A DNA stretch of 11,318 bases from JAFASC01 sp034669525 (GTDB taxonomy: Bacteria > Pseudomonadota > Alphaproteobacteria > Rhizobiales > Beijerinckiaceae): positions 1 to 11,318 of the forward strand of contig JAXDNH010000094.1 of the NCBI GenBank assembly GCA_034669525.1, written 5' to 3'. How positions within the stretch are numbered: the stretch's first letter is position 1; every line of letters begins with the position of its first letter. Below the pieces are notes generated by a model, which searched no databases, was not told the origin of the DNA, and worked only from the letters and a program-made list of their open reading frames with translations. The translations under genes and the position numbers were made by a program. This document shows positions 4,434-11,318 of the stretch, piece by piece.

Positions 4434-5915
4434 ATGAATAAGGGGTTGACGAAGAGAATAGCCGGAATGGTCTTTGCCTTCGCCGGAACCCTCTTTGGCG
4501 CGGTTTCATCGCAGCCGGTGCGCGCTGAGCAGGCCGGGATCGAGAGCCCGCAGCAGGCCATGCTGGCGCGCCGGTTCACGATGGGTGTCGGCCGCTCGAT
4601 CATCGTCGATCTCCCACGCGACGCGGCGGAGATCGTGGTGGCCAATCCCGCTGTTGCCAATACGGTGGTGCGCTCGCCGCGCAAGATTTTCGTTCTGGCG
4701 ACCGGCGCGGGTCAGACGACGATCTTCGCGCTTGATCAGCAGGGGCATCAGATCGCCAATATCGAACTGACCATCGGACGCGACGTCGGCGAACTTGCCC
4801 AGATTCTCAAGACGGCGTTGCCAAAGTCGGAAATCGTGCCGCGCACGATCAACGACACGATCATTCTGACGGGCTACGTGGATTCCGGCGGCGAGGCGCA
4901 GCAGGCGGTCGATATCGCGCGCGGTTTTGCAAGTAAATTGAGCAGCGTCGCCGGGCTCGGAGCTGCGGCCGGACCCGCGGTCGTAGATAGCGGATCGGTG
5001 GTCAACTCGCTGATCATTCGCGGTCGCGATCAGGTGAGCCTCAGGGTAACCGTTGCCGAAGTGCAGCGGCAGGTCTTGAAGCAGCTCGGCGTCGCCACAA
5101 ACACAACGGCAGGCGAGAAGCAGGTTTCCGGCAATTGGGGAAGTCTCGTGCAGGATAATCCCTTCTCGCTGAATGGACAGATTTCGAAGAGCGCACTTCA
5201 GTTTCTAGGGCCTAACAACACGTCGGTAACCCTCAACGCGTTCGAGCGTTACGGCGTCTCCCGCGTACTGGCCGAACCAACGGTGACAGCGGTGTCGGGA
5301 GAGAACGCCAAGTTCACGGTCGGCGGCGAAGTACCGGTCCCGGCAAGTTCGAGCTGTACTGCGATTGGCACGACGACACAGACGCTTTGCACGCCCTCGA
5401 TCGCGTACAAGCCGATCGGAATCGAGCTGAACTTCACCCCTGTGGTGCTCTCGGAGGGCCGCATCCTGTTGCGGATCGCGACCGAAGTTACCGAGGTCGA
5501 TCAACAGAATTCCTTCACCTACGCCGGCGTGACCGTGCCGGGCTTTCGCACGCGTAAACACGAGACGTCAGTCGAATTGCCCTCCGGCGGCTCGATCGCA
5601 ACCGCGGGGCTGCTTCAGCAAAGTGCCCGCAATTCGATCAATGGCCTGCCGGCCGTCATGAATCTTCCGATCCTCGGTGCGCTCTTCCGCTCCCGTGATT
5701 ATCAGCGCCAGGAGACTGAACTCCTGATCGTGGTCACGCCCTACATCGTGCGGCCAATCTCGCCGAATGAAATCGCGCGGCCTGATGATGGTTTTGCCGA
5801 CGCAAGCGATCCACAGGGCTGGCTACTCGGCCGAGTCAACCGTCTCTATTCGAGCCGCAACAATCCGGAAGCCGTCCAGAATTACAAGGGACGCTTCGGT
5901 TTCATCACGGACTGA
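4434..5915 (+). CDS. cpaC: outer-membrane secretin CpaC/RcpA
   Basis: 493 aa, normal length for the family. Residues 1-31 form a Sec signal peptide (cleavage likely after V-R-A31). Residues about 48-120 are the pilus N-terminal domain (R-R-F-T-M-G-V-G-R-S-I-I-V-D-L-P), then a BON-like segment around 140-170 (D-T-I-I-L-T-G-Y-V-D-S), and the secretin channel domain from about 190 to 435, ending in the typical L-P-I-L-G-A-L-F-R-S and E-T-E-L-L-I-V-V-T-P-Y-I-V. It forms the multimeric outer-membrane pore for the Flp pilus. Odd: an insertion around residues 305-322 carries the only two cysteines of the protein, C308 and C319. AGGA lies 10 nt before the ATG at 4434. cpaD follows 4 nt after the stop. 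Confidence 0.96.
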   Translation: MNKGLTKRIAGMVFAFAGTLFGAVSSQPVRAEQAGIESPQQAMLARRFTMGVGRSIIVDLPRDAAEIVVANPAVANTVVRSPRKIFVLATGAGQTTIFALDQQGHQIANIELTIGRDVGELAQILKTALPKSEIVPRTINDTIILTGYVDSGGEAQQAVDIARGFASKLSSVAGLGAAAGPAVVDSGSVVNSLIIRGRDQVSLRVTVAEVQRQVLKQLGVATNTTAGEKQVSGNWGSLVQDNPFSLNGQISKSALQFLGPNNTSVTLNAFERYGVSRVLAEPTVTAVSGENAKFTVGGEVPVPASSSCTAIGTTTQTLCTPSIAYKPIGIELNFTPVVLSEGRILLRIATEVTEVDQQNSFTYAGVTVPGFRTRKHETSVELPSGGSIATAGLLQQSARNSINGLPAVMNLPILGALFRSRDYQRQETELLIVVTPYIVRPISPNEIARPDDGFADASDPQGWLLGRVNRLYSSRNNPEAVQNYKGRFGFITD

Positions 5916-5919
5916 TCCC

Positions 5920-6696
5920 ATGCCGAGGCGTACCAGAATGTTGCCGGGTGAAACGACACGAATGCAAACCCGTGAGAAACCCTCCGCCGTGTTGCGGCCA
6001 ATGTTGGGCGTGCTCGCGCTCATCATTTGCGGCGTGCCGCTCGCCGGTTGCGGCGGGGACCGCGTTGTCGCGGATGCGACCACGCCGCCTGATTATCGTG
6101 TCCGCCATCCCATCATCGTCGGCGAGTCTGACTATTCGCTCGATCTCTTCCCTACCGGCTCGAACGGCAACCTCGATCCCCGCTCCATCGATCGGCTGCG
6201 CGACTTCGCGCAGCGCTATCGCGAACTCGGGCACGGGCAAGTCACCGTCCTGATGCCTACCGGCGGTTCGTATAATCCATCCGAGTCTGCCTCGCTCGCA
6301 CATATCCGGCAAATCTTCGGGCCGATCGGGGGCTATGTCGCAGTGGCTCCCTATCCGGTCGCCGATCCGACCCTTGCCGCGCCCGTGCGCGTCAGCTTCG
6401 AAGGCGTGAAAGCGCGCCTGTCGCATCGCTGCGGAGATTGGCCGAACGATCTTGCCTCCGGCAGCACGGCGCACGGCTGGGAAAATAAGACGTGGTGGAA
6501 TTTCGGCTGCGCCAATCAGAACGCCATGGCGATGCAGATCGCCGATCCGCGCGATATCGCGGGGCCGCGCGGCGAACGCGCGGCGGACACGAACATGCGT
6601 ATTCGTGCCATCGAACACGTGCGGAAGGGAGAGGATCCCGGAACGAAATGGGTCGTCAAGAACAGTAGCATCGGCGCCGTCGGGAGCAGCCAATGA
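5920..6696 (+). CDS. cpaD: pilus assembly lipoprotein CpaD
   Basis: 258 aa. A basic N-terminus and hydrophobic segment (about residues 28-40) end in the lipobox L-A-G-C44, so the mature protein should be lipid-anchored, probably in the outer membrane next to CpaC. The conserved CpaD features are present: Y-S-L-D-L-F after the N-terminal region, and the C-terminal block C-G-D-W-P-N-D-L, then W-W-N-F-G-C-A-N-Q-N-A-M-A and A-D-P-R-D-I-A-G-P-R. Known: CpaD is restricted largely to alphaproteobacterial Tad systems and works with the secretin. ATG at 5920 is 4 nt after the cpaC stop but has no good Shine-Dalgarno; in-frame ATGs at 5938 (GAGG 10 nt upstream) and 5962 would also keep the full signal peptide. 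The stop overlaps the cpaE start as ATGA (6693-6696). Confidence 0.92.
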   Translation: MPRRTRMLPGETTRMQTREKPSAVLRPMLGVLALIICGVPLAGCGGDRVVADATTPPDYRVRHPIIVGESDYSLDLFPTGSNGNLDPRSIDRLRDFAQRYRELGHGQVTVLMPTGGSYNPSESASLAHIRQIFGPIGGYVAVAPYPVADPTLAAPVRVSFEGVKARLSHRCGDWPNDLASGSTAHGWENKTWWNFGCANQNAMAMQIADPRDIAGPRGERAADTNMRIRAIEHVRKGEDPGTKWVVKNSSIGAVGSSQ

Positions 6697-7955
6697 GAGT
6701 GGTTGAACGTAGCACCGGCAGCGATAGCGAGGCAGAGCGGGAGCGGATCGCTCCCGTTCCGCGCATTTCGTTGCAGGCTTTTTGCGAAACGCCCGAGCTC
6801 GCCTCGATCATCAATGAATCGTGCACCGATCGCCGCATGGATAAGGCCCATGCCAAGGTCCACATGGGCGGCGCGCCCGCGGCGGTCGAGGCATTCCGCA
6901 GCGCGCCGACGCCGAACGTCATCGTCATCGAATCGTCCGCGGATCGCGCTGAACTCGTCGCGCATCTGGAGTCGCTTTCTGATTTCTGCGATTCCGGAAC
7001 GAAGGTCATCGTTGGTGGGCGCGTCAACGACATCACGCTGTTTCGCGAACTCATGGCGCGCGGCGTCAGTGAATATCTGGTGATGCCGTTCGGTGTGCTC
7101 GATTTCATCCGCGCGGTCTCATCGCTTTACACAAGCGACGGAGCCGATCGGCTCGGCCGCATTATCGCGGTGACTGGCGCGAAAGGAGGCGTCGGCGCCT
7201 CTTCGATCGCACACAACATGGCCTGGTCCATCGCACGCTCCTTCGAGACGCAGACGATCATCGCCGATCTCGACCTCGCGTTCGGCACGACCGGCCTCGA
7301 TTTTAATCAGGACCCGCCGCAGGGAATTGCGGAGGCGGTGTTTGCTCCAGAACGCCTCGACACCAACCTTGTCGATCGCCTGCTGTCTAAGTGCAGTGAC
7401 CGCCTGAGTATTCTGGCGGCTCCTGCGACGGCCGATCGTGCCTATGATCTCCACGAGAACGCCTTCGATGCTCTGATCGACATCCTGCGCTCTTCCGTGC
7501 CCTGCGCGATTCTCGATGTGCCGCATACATGGACGTCGTGGGCGCGACGCATGCTGGTGAGCGCGGATGAAGTCGTCGTCGTCGCCGCACCCGATCTCGC
7601 CAATTTGCGCAATGCCAAGAGTCTGTTCGATGCGTTGCGCGCGGCGCGGCCAAACGACGCCAGGCCGAAGCTTGTCCTGAACTTTGTCGGCGTGCCGAAA
7701 CGGCCGGAAATCACGACGAAGGATTTCGCCAAAGCGGTCGAAGTCGACCCGCTCGCCGTCATTCCCTTCGAGCCGAAGCTCTTCGGAACGGCGGCCAACA
7801 ACGGGCAGATGATCGCCGAGGTCGAAGCCAACAGCAAAGTCGCCGACATTCTCGACGACATCGGGCGCGCCGTTCTCGGCAAGGCGGAGGCGCGGAAGAC
7901 CAGGCGCGCCTTGCTCGACCCGTTGATGTCGCGGCTGCGCCTCAAGGCTTCGTGA
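6693..7955 (+). CDS. cpaE: pilus assembly protein CpaE/TadZ (deviant-Walker ATPase with receiver-like N-terminus)
   Basis: 420 aa. Residues about 24-145 form a receiver-like domain (N-V-I-V-I-E-S, then K-V-I-V-G-G, and E-Y-L-V-M-P-F), and residues about 155-395 a MinD/ParA-type domain. The deviant Walker A G-A-K-G-G-V-G-A-S-S is at 162-171: the signature K164 is present, but the usual P-loop lysine is replaced by A169. This substitution is common in CpaE proteins and suggests weak or altered ATP hydrolysis. Walker B-like I-I-A-D-L-D-L-A-F-G-T-T-G-L-D-F follows. Known: TadZ/CpaE localises the Tad apparatus, often to a cell pole. It starts inside the cpaD stop (ATGA), so translation is probably coupled. 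cpaF begins 20 nt after its stop. Confidence 0.94.
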   Translation: MRVVERSTGSDSEAERERIAPVPRISLQAFCETPELASIINESCTDRRMDKAHAKVHMGGAPAAVEAFRSAPTPNVIVIESSADRAELVAHLESLSDFCDSGTKVIVGGRVNDITLFRELMARGVSEYLVMPFGVLDFIRAVSSLYTSDGADRLGRIIAVTGAKGGVGASSIAHNMAWSIARSFETQTIIADLDLAFGTTGLDFNQDPPQGIAEAVFAPERLDTNLVDRLLSKCSDRLSILAAPATADRAYDLHENAFDALIDILRSSVPCAILDVPHTWTSWARRMLVSADEVVVVAAPDLANLRNAKSLFDALRAARPNDARPKLVLNFVGVPKRPEITTKDFAKAVEVDPLAVIPFEPKLFGTAANNGQMIAEVEANSKVADILDDIGRAVLGKAEARKTRRALLDPLMSRLRLKAS

Positions 7956-7975
7956 CGGGGTGATGGATTTCCGCG

Positions 7976-9415
7976 ATGTTCGGTAAGCGTTCAAGCTTCG
8001 GAACGGCGGGTGCGGCACAGCAATCGGCCGCGCCGCAGCAGGAATTCCGCGCGCCCCTTCCGGAAAAAGTTGCCCTGGCCATGTCGGCTCCGTCCGGCCA
8101 GGCCAGCGCGCCTGTCGTCGCCGAGGCCCGCCGCTCAGACGAATATTACGTCACGAAGAGCATGATCTTCGGGGCGCTGATCGAAGCGATAGACCTCTCG
8201 CAGCTCGCGCGCCTCGATCCGGAAAATGCCCGCGAAGAAATCCGCGACATCGTCAACGAGATCATCTCGATCAAGAACGTCGTCATGTCGATTTCCGAGC
8301 AGGAGGAACTACTCGAGGATATCTGCAACGACGTGCTCGGTTACGGTCCGCTCGAACCTTTGCTCGCGCGTGACGACATTGCCGATATCATGGTCAACGG
8401 TGCACAGAAGACCTATATCGAAGTCGCCGGCAAAATCCAGTTGACCAACATTCGCTTCCGCGACAATGCGCAGCTTATGAATATCTGTCAACGCATTGTC
8501 AGTCAGGTTGGACGCCGCGTCGATGAATCATCCCCGATCTGCGATGCGCGCCTCGCGGATGGCTCCCGTGTCAACGTCATCGGACCGCCGCTCGCGATAG
8601 ATGGGCCCGCACTCACGATTCGTAAGTTCAAAAAGGACAAGCTTACCCTCGATCAGCTCATCCGCTTCGGCACGATCTCCCCCGAGGGCGGAGAAATGCT
8701 GAAAATCGTCGGGCGGGTTCGCTGCAATGTCCTGATTTCCGGAGGTACGGGCTCCGGCAAGACGACGCTGCTCAATTGCCTCACCAACTATATTGACGGC
8801 GATGAGCGCGTCATAACCTGCGAGGACGCGGCCGAACTCCAGCTGCAGCAGCCCCATGTTGTGCGCCTCGAAACGCGTCCGCCCAATCTCGAGGGCAGCG
8901 GCGCGGTGACGATGCGTGATCTCGTGAAAAACTGCCTGCGCATGCGGCCTGAACGGATCATCGTCGGCGAAGTGCGCGGACCTGAGGCATTCGACCTGCT
9001 GCAGGCCATGAACACCGGCCATGACGGCTCGATGGGAACGCTGCACGCGAACTCGCCGCGCGAAGCATTGAGCCGTCTTGAATCGATGATCACAATGGGC
9101 GGTTTCGCGCTGCCGCCGCGCACGATCCGCGAGATGATCGTCTCTTCCGTCGACGTCATCATTCAGGCCTCACGCCTGCGCGACGGATCGCGGCGCATTA
9201 CGCACATAACCGAAGTGCTCGGCCTCGAAGGCGAGGTTGTCATCACGCAGGATCTGCTCGTCTACGACATCATCGGCGAAGATGCGAATGGCAAGCTCAA
9301 AGGGCGTCACCGTTCCACCGGCATCGGCCGTCCGCGCTTTTGGGAACGCGCTCGCTATTACGGTGAGGAGGAGCGTCTTGCGGCCGCTCTCGACGCCTCC
9401 GAACTCGCGAGCTGA
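7976..9415 (+). CDS. cpaF: Flp pilus secretion ATPase CpaF/TadA
   Basis: 479 aa, typical length. A PilT/VirB11-type cytoplasmic ATPase that powers pilus extension. Residues 1-55 are Ala/Gln/Pro-rich and probably disordered. The N-terminal domain (about 60-235) includes I-A-D-I-M-V-N-G. Walker A is G-G-T-G-S-G-K-T at 256-263. The segment R-I-I-V-G-E-V-R-G-P-E-A, with E332, and the His-box H-D-G-S-M-G-T-L-H-A-N at 349-359 are intact. All catalytic motifs are present, so the enzyme should be active. The ATG at 7976 follows a G-rich stretch (GGGGTGATGG) about 10 nt upstream. An ATG at 7963 is out of frame and is not a start for this protein. tadB begins 11 nt after the stop. Confidence 0.97.
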   Translation: MFGKRSSFGTAGAAQQSAAPQQEFRAPLPEKVALAMSAPSGQASAPVVAEARRSDEYYVTKSMIFGALIEAIDLSQLARLDPENAREEIRDIVNEIISIKNVVMSISEQEELLEDICNDVLGYGPLEPLLARDDIADIMVNGAQKTYIEVAGKIQLTNIRFRDNAQLMNICQRIVSQVGRRVDESSPICDARLADGSRVNVIGPPLAIDGPALTIRKFKKDKLTLDQLIRFGTISPEGGEMLKIVGRVRCNVLISGGTGSGKTTLLNCLTNYIDGDERVITCEDAAELQLQQPHVVRLETRPPNLEGSGAVTMRDLVKNCLRMRPERIIVGEVRGPEAFDLLQAMNTGHDGSMGTLHANSPREALSRLESMITMGGFALPPRTIREMIVSSVDVIIQASRLRDGSRRITHITEVLGLEGEVVITQDLLVYDIIGEDANGKLKGRHRSTGIGRPRFWERARYYGEEERLAAALDASELAS

Positions 9416-9426
9416 TCGGGGCTCGC

Positions 9427-10401
9427 ATGGACCAGACAACCCTCATTGTCGCAGGCCTCGTAATGCTCGCCGTCGGCGGGCTCTTCTATGCTTTCGTCTA
9501 TCCACATCTTTCCGGCGACATCAAAGCGGAGAAGCGCCAGGCTGCGTTGCAGAAATCATCTGCTCGCCGCGTCAATGATCGTAGCAACGATCCGCTGCAA
9601 CGGCGCAAGCAGATTGTCGAGAGCCTCAAGGAACTAGAGCAGAAAGGCAAAAGCAGGAAGCTGACGCTTGAGGCGCGTATCGCTCAGGCCGGCTTGTCAT
9701 GGTCGAAGCAGAAATTTTACATCGGTTCCGGCATAGCAGGCGTCCTCCTTGCCGGCGTGCTCTATGTGGTAACCGACGAATTATTCGTGACGCTCGGTGC
9801 AGCGGCTGCGGGAGCTCTCGGCCTGCCGCGCTGGGTCCTCAACTTTCTCCGCAAGCGCCGATTCAAGAAATTCCTCAACGCGTTTCCGGATGCGGTCGAC
9901 GTGATCGTTCGCGGCGTCAAGGCCGGCTTGCCGCTTGGTGATTGCATGCGCGTCATCGCACAGGAGGCGGCGGAGCCTGTGCGCACGGAGTTTCGGTTGG
10001 CGATCGAAGCGACGGGGCTCGGACTGTCCCTTGGCGAGGCCTCGGAGCGCATCGTTGAACGCGTCCCGGTTCCGGAGGCGAGCTTCTTTTCGATCGTCAT
10101 CAACATACAGCAGAAGGCAGGCGGCAATCTTTCCGAGGCGCTCAGCAATCTTTCGCGTGTTCTGCGCGAGCGCAAAAAACTGAAGGCGAAAGTGCAGGCG
10201 GTCTCAAGCGAAGCGAAGGCTTCAGCGGCGATTATCGGCAGTCTGCCCTTCATCGTCGGCATCCTGGTCTGGCTTATCTCGCCGCGTTACATCGAGCTTC
10301 TGTGGCTGACATCGGGCGGACGCATCGTCATGGGCGTCTGCCTCACATGGATGCTTATGGGCTGCCTTGTCATGCGTAAAATGATCAACTTCAGCGTATG
10401 A
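9427..10401 (+). CDS. tadB: inner-membrane platform protein TadB (CpaG), T2SSF family
   Basis: 324 aa. A first membrane helix (about residues 5-24), a basic cytoplasmic stretch rich in Lys, Arg and Gln (33-80), two helices (about 97-113 and 118-135), a T2SSF (GspF-like) cytoplasmic domain (about 155-265) with F-P-D-A-V-D-V-I-V-R-G-V-K-A-G-L-P-L and the Q-Q-K-A-G-G-N-L-S-E-A-L-S-N-L block, and two closing helices (about 272-288 and 299-317). Known: TadB and TadC form the inner-membrane platform that links the CpaF motor to the growing pilus. CGGGG lies 5 nt before the ATG at 9427. tadC begins 29 nt after the stop, the usual pairing. Confidence 0.95.
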   Translation: MDQTTLIVAGLVMLAVGGLFYAFVYPHLSGDIKAEKRQAALQKSSARRVNDRSNDPLQRRKQIVESLKELEQKGKSRKLTLEARIAQAGLSWSKQKFYIGSGIAGVLLAGVLYVVTDELFVTLGAAAAGALGLPRWVLNFLRKRRFKKFLNAFPDAVDVIVRGVKAGLPLGDCMRVIAQEAAEPVRTEFRLAIEATGLGLSLGEASERIVERVPVPEASFFSIVINIQQKAGGNLSEALSNLSRVLRERKKLKAKVQAVSSEAKASAAIIGSLPFIVGILVWLISPRYIELLWLTSGGRIVMGVCLTWMLMGCLVMRKMINFSV

Positions 10402-10430
10402 AAGCGTGGGCGGGAGTTTCGGGCTGAGCC

Positions 10431-11318
10431 ATGGACGCAATCGTCAACACCCTGGACAGTCGGCAGATACTACTGAGCATCTTCGTCGCAATTGCGGTGG
10501 TTGCGACGGTTCTCAGCCTTGCGATGCCTCTCCTGCAGACGGATAGTTTCGCAAAACGGATGAAATCGGTCAGTTCGGAACGCGAGCGCATTCGCCAGCG
10601 CGAACGCGAGCGGCTCGCCGCGCGGCAGAGTGTAAGTCTGCGACAGGAGCCGAAGGCCTATATGAAACAGGTTGTCGAGAGCTTTAGTCTCTCGAAATGG
10701 CTCGGTACCGAGAAGGCCAAATCGCAACTGGCGAGGGCCGGCTATCGTGGCCCGCAGGCTGAAATCGGCTTTCTGTTTTTTCGGCTCATCGTGCCCACCG
10801 CGCTCTTTTTTATTGCAATGTTTTACCTCTTCGTTCTGGATGATTCCGACTGGCCGCTTCTCGTCAAGATCGGCATCGCGATCTTCGCGTCCTATATCGG
10901 AATTAAGGCGCCCGAGCTCTTTCTGAAGAATGCAACCGGCAAACGTCAGAAATCGATGCGTCAAGCCTTTCCGGACGCGATGGATCTACTTCTGATCTGC
11001 GTTGAATCCGGCATGTCGATCGAGCATGCGTTCCGCAAGGTGAGCACGGAGATCGGCTCGGAATCGGTGCCGATGGCGGAGGAGTTCACCTTGACGACGG
11101 CGGAACTGTCGTTCCTGCCGGAGCGTCGCGTCGCCTTCGAGAATCTCGGCACGAGAACCGGCGTCGAATCGATCCAACAAATCGCAACCGTGCTCATTCA
11201 GGCAGAAAAATACGGCACGCCGCTCGGCACGGCTTTGCGTGTCGTCGCACAGGAAAGTCGGGAAACGCGCATGAGCATGGCGGAAAAGAAAGCACACTCG
11301 CTGCCGCCGAAGCTGACG
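10431..11318 (+). CDS. tadC: inner-membrane platform protein TadC (CpaH), T2SSF family, 3' end cut by window
   Basis: The open frame runs from ATG at 10431 through the last base (296 codons) with no stop. Residues about 12-35 are a first helix, followed by an Arg/Glu-rich charged stretch (about 48-66, R-E-R-I-R-Q-R-E-R-E-R), two helices (about 115-135 and 144-160), and the T2SSF domain (about 180-290) with F-P-D-A-M-D-L-L-L-I-C-V-E-S-G-M-S-I. The fragment ends in K-A-H-S-L-P-P-K-L-T, which in TadC proteins immediately precedes the last membrane helix, so roughly 30 residues are missing. An in-frame TGA just upstream (10425-10427) rules out an earlier start. The Shine-Dalgarno is weak (GGGAG about 14 nt away), and translation may depend on tadB. 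Confidence 0.95.
   Translation, partial: MDAIVNTLDSRQILLSIFVAIAVVATVLSLAMPLLQTDSFAKRMKSVSSERERIRQRERERLAARQSVSLRQEPKAYMKQVVESFSLSKWLGTEKAKSQLARAGYRGPQAEIGFLFFRLIVPTALFFIAMFYLFVLDDSDWPLLVKIGIAIFASYIGIKAPELFLKNATGKRQKSMRQAFPDAMDLLLICVESGMSIEHAFRKVSTEIGSESVPMAEEFTLTTAELSFLPERRVAFENLGTRTGVESIQQIATVLIQAEKYGTPLGTALRVVAQESRETRMSMAEKKAHSLPPKLT

Noticed and set aside
5767..5919. Longer cpaD starting inside cpaC
   Set aside because: It would put about 51 unrelated residues before the lipoprotein signal; starts at 5920, 5938 or 5962 give a normal signal peptide.
5905..6693. Minus-strand open frame (262 aa) opposite cpaD
   Set aside because: Shadow of cpaD with no recognisable domain or signal; its length is explained by the high GC content.
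7170..7200. Missing P-loop lysine in CpaE as a sign of a broken gene
   Set aside because: The G-A-K-G-G-V-G-A-S form is common in CpaE proteins; the rest of the gene is intact and coupled in the operon.
7119..8018. Long minus-strand open frame (299 aa) opposite cpaE
   Set aside because: Arg/His/Asp-rich composition of an antisense shadow in GC-rich coding DNA; cpaE on the plus strand has clear family motifs.
1..11318. CRISPR arrays, tRNA/rRNA genes, insertion sequences, phage genes or toxin-antitoxin pairs
   Set aside because: None seen: no regularly spaced repeats, no transposase or integrase motifs, and almost all sequence is accounted for by the pilus genes and short gaps.

Overview
This window is a chromosomal Tad/Flp (type IVc, cpa) pilus locus from a GC-rich alphaproteobacterium. 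The order flp-cpaA-cpaB-cpaC-cpaD-cpaE-cpaF-tadB-tadC, the CpaE-type deviant Walker motif and the CpaD-type lipoprotein are all typical of alphaproteobacteria. A member of the Hyphomicrobiales (Rhizobiales) is my best guess, but genus cannot be read from the sequence.

Left part (1-2394). The window opens inside a phosphomannomutase/phosphoglucomutase gene, which ends at 486. Three genes follow on the minus strand: two TadE/TadG-family pseudopilin-like membrane proteins, overlapping by 4 nt (ATGA), and upstream of them a small secreted protein with the pilus N-terminal domain that also forms the N-terminus of the CpaC secretin. The phosphomannomutase and the second TadE-like gene converge, and their two TGA stop codons form the two ends of one perfect palindrome.

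Centre (2395-3578). A 255-bp divergent intergenic region separates the minus-strand genes from flp. It holds a near-perfect 16-bp direct repeat, TTAAC motifs that resemble CtrA half-sites, and a strong stem-loop in the probable flp leader. The 54-aa flp pilin gene is followed by a convincing intrinsic terminator, then by the prepilin peptidase gene cpaA. Another TTAAC-rich gap precedes cpaB.

Right part (3579-11318). cpaB, cpaC, cpaD, cpaE, cpaF, tadB and tadC run in one direction with gaps of 4-48 nt or a 4-nt overlap, as one operon; tadC is cut by the window end. Together they would make the machine: Flp and the TadE-like pseudopilins are cleaved by CpaA; CpaF powers the TadB/TadC inner-membrane platform; CpaE positions it; CpaC, with CpaB and the lipoprotein CpaD, forms the periplasmic and outer-membrane channel.

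The gene content is a known system. I found no undescribed protein system. The points most worth a second look are non-coding: the flp leader stem-loop whose loop can pair with the Shine-Dalgarno, the concentration of TTAAC motifs in the intergenic gaps, the direct-repeat operator candidate, an 18-bp perfect tandem duplication upstream of the tadE-like gene, and the stop-codon palindrome.
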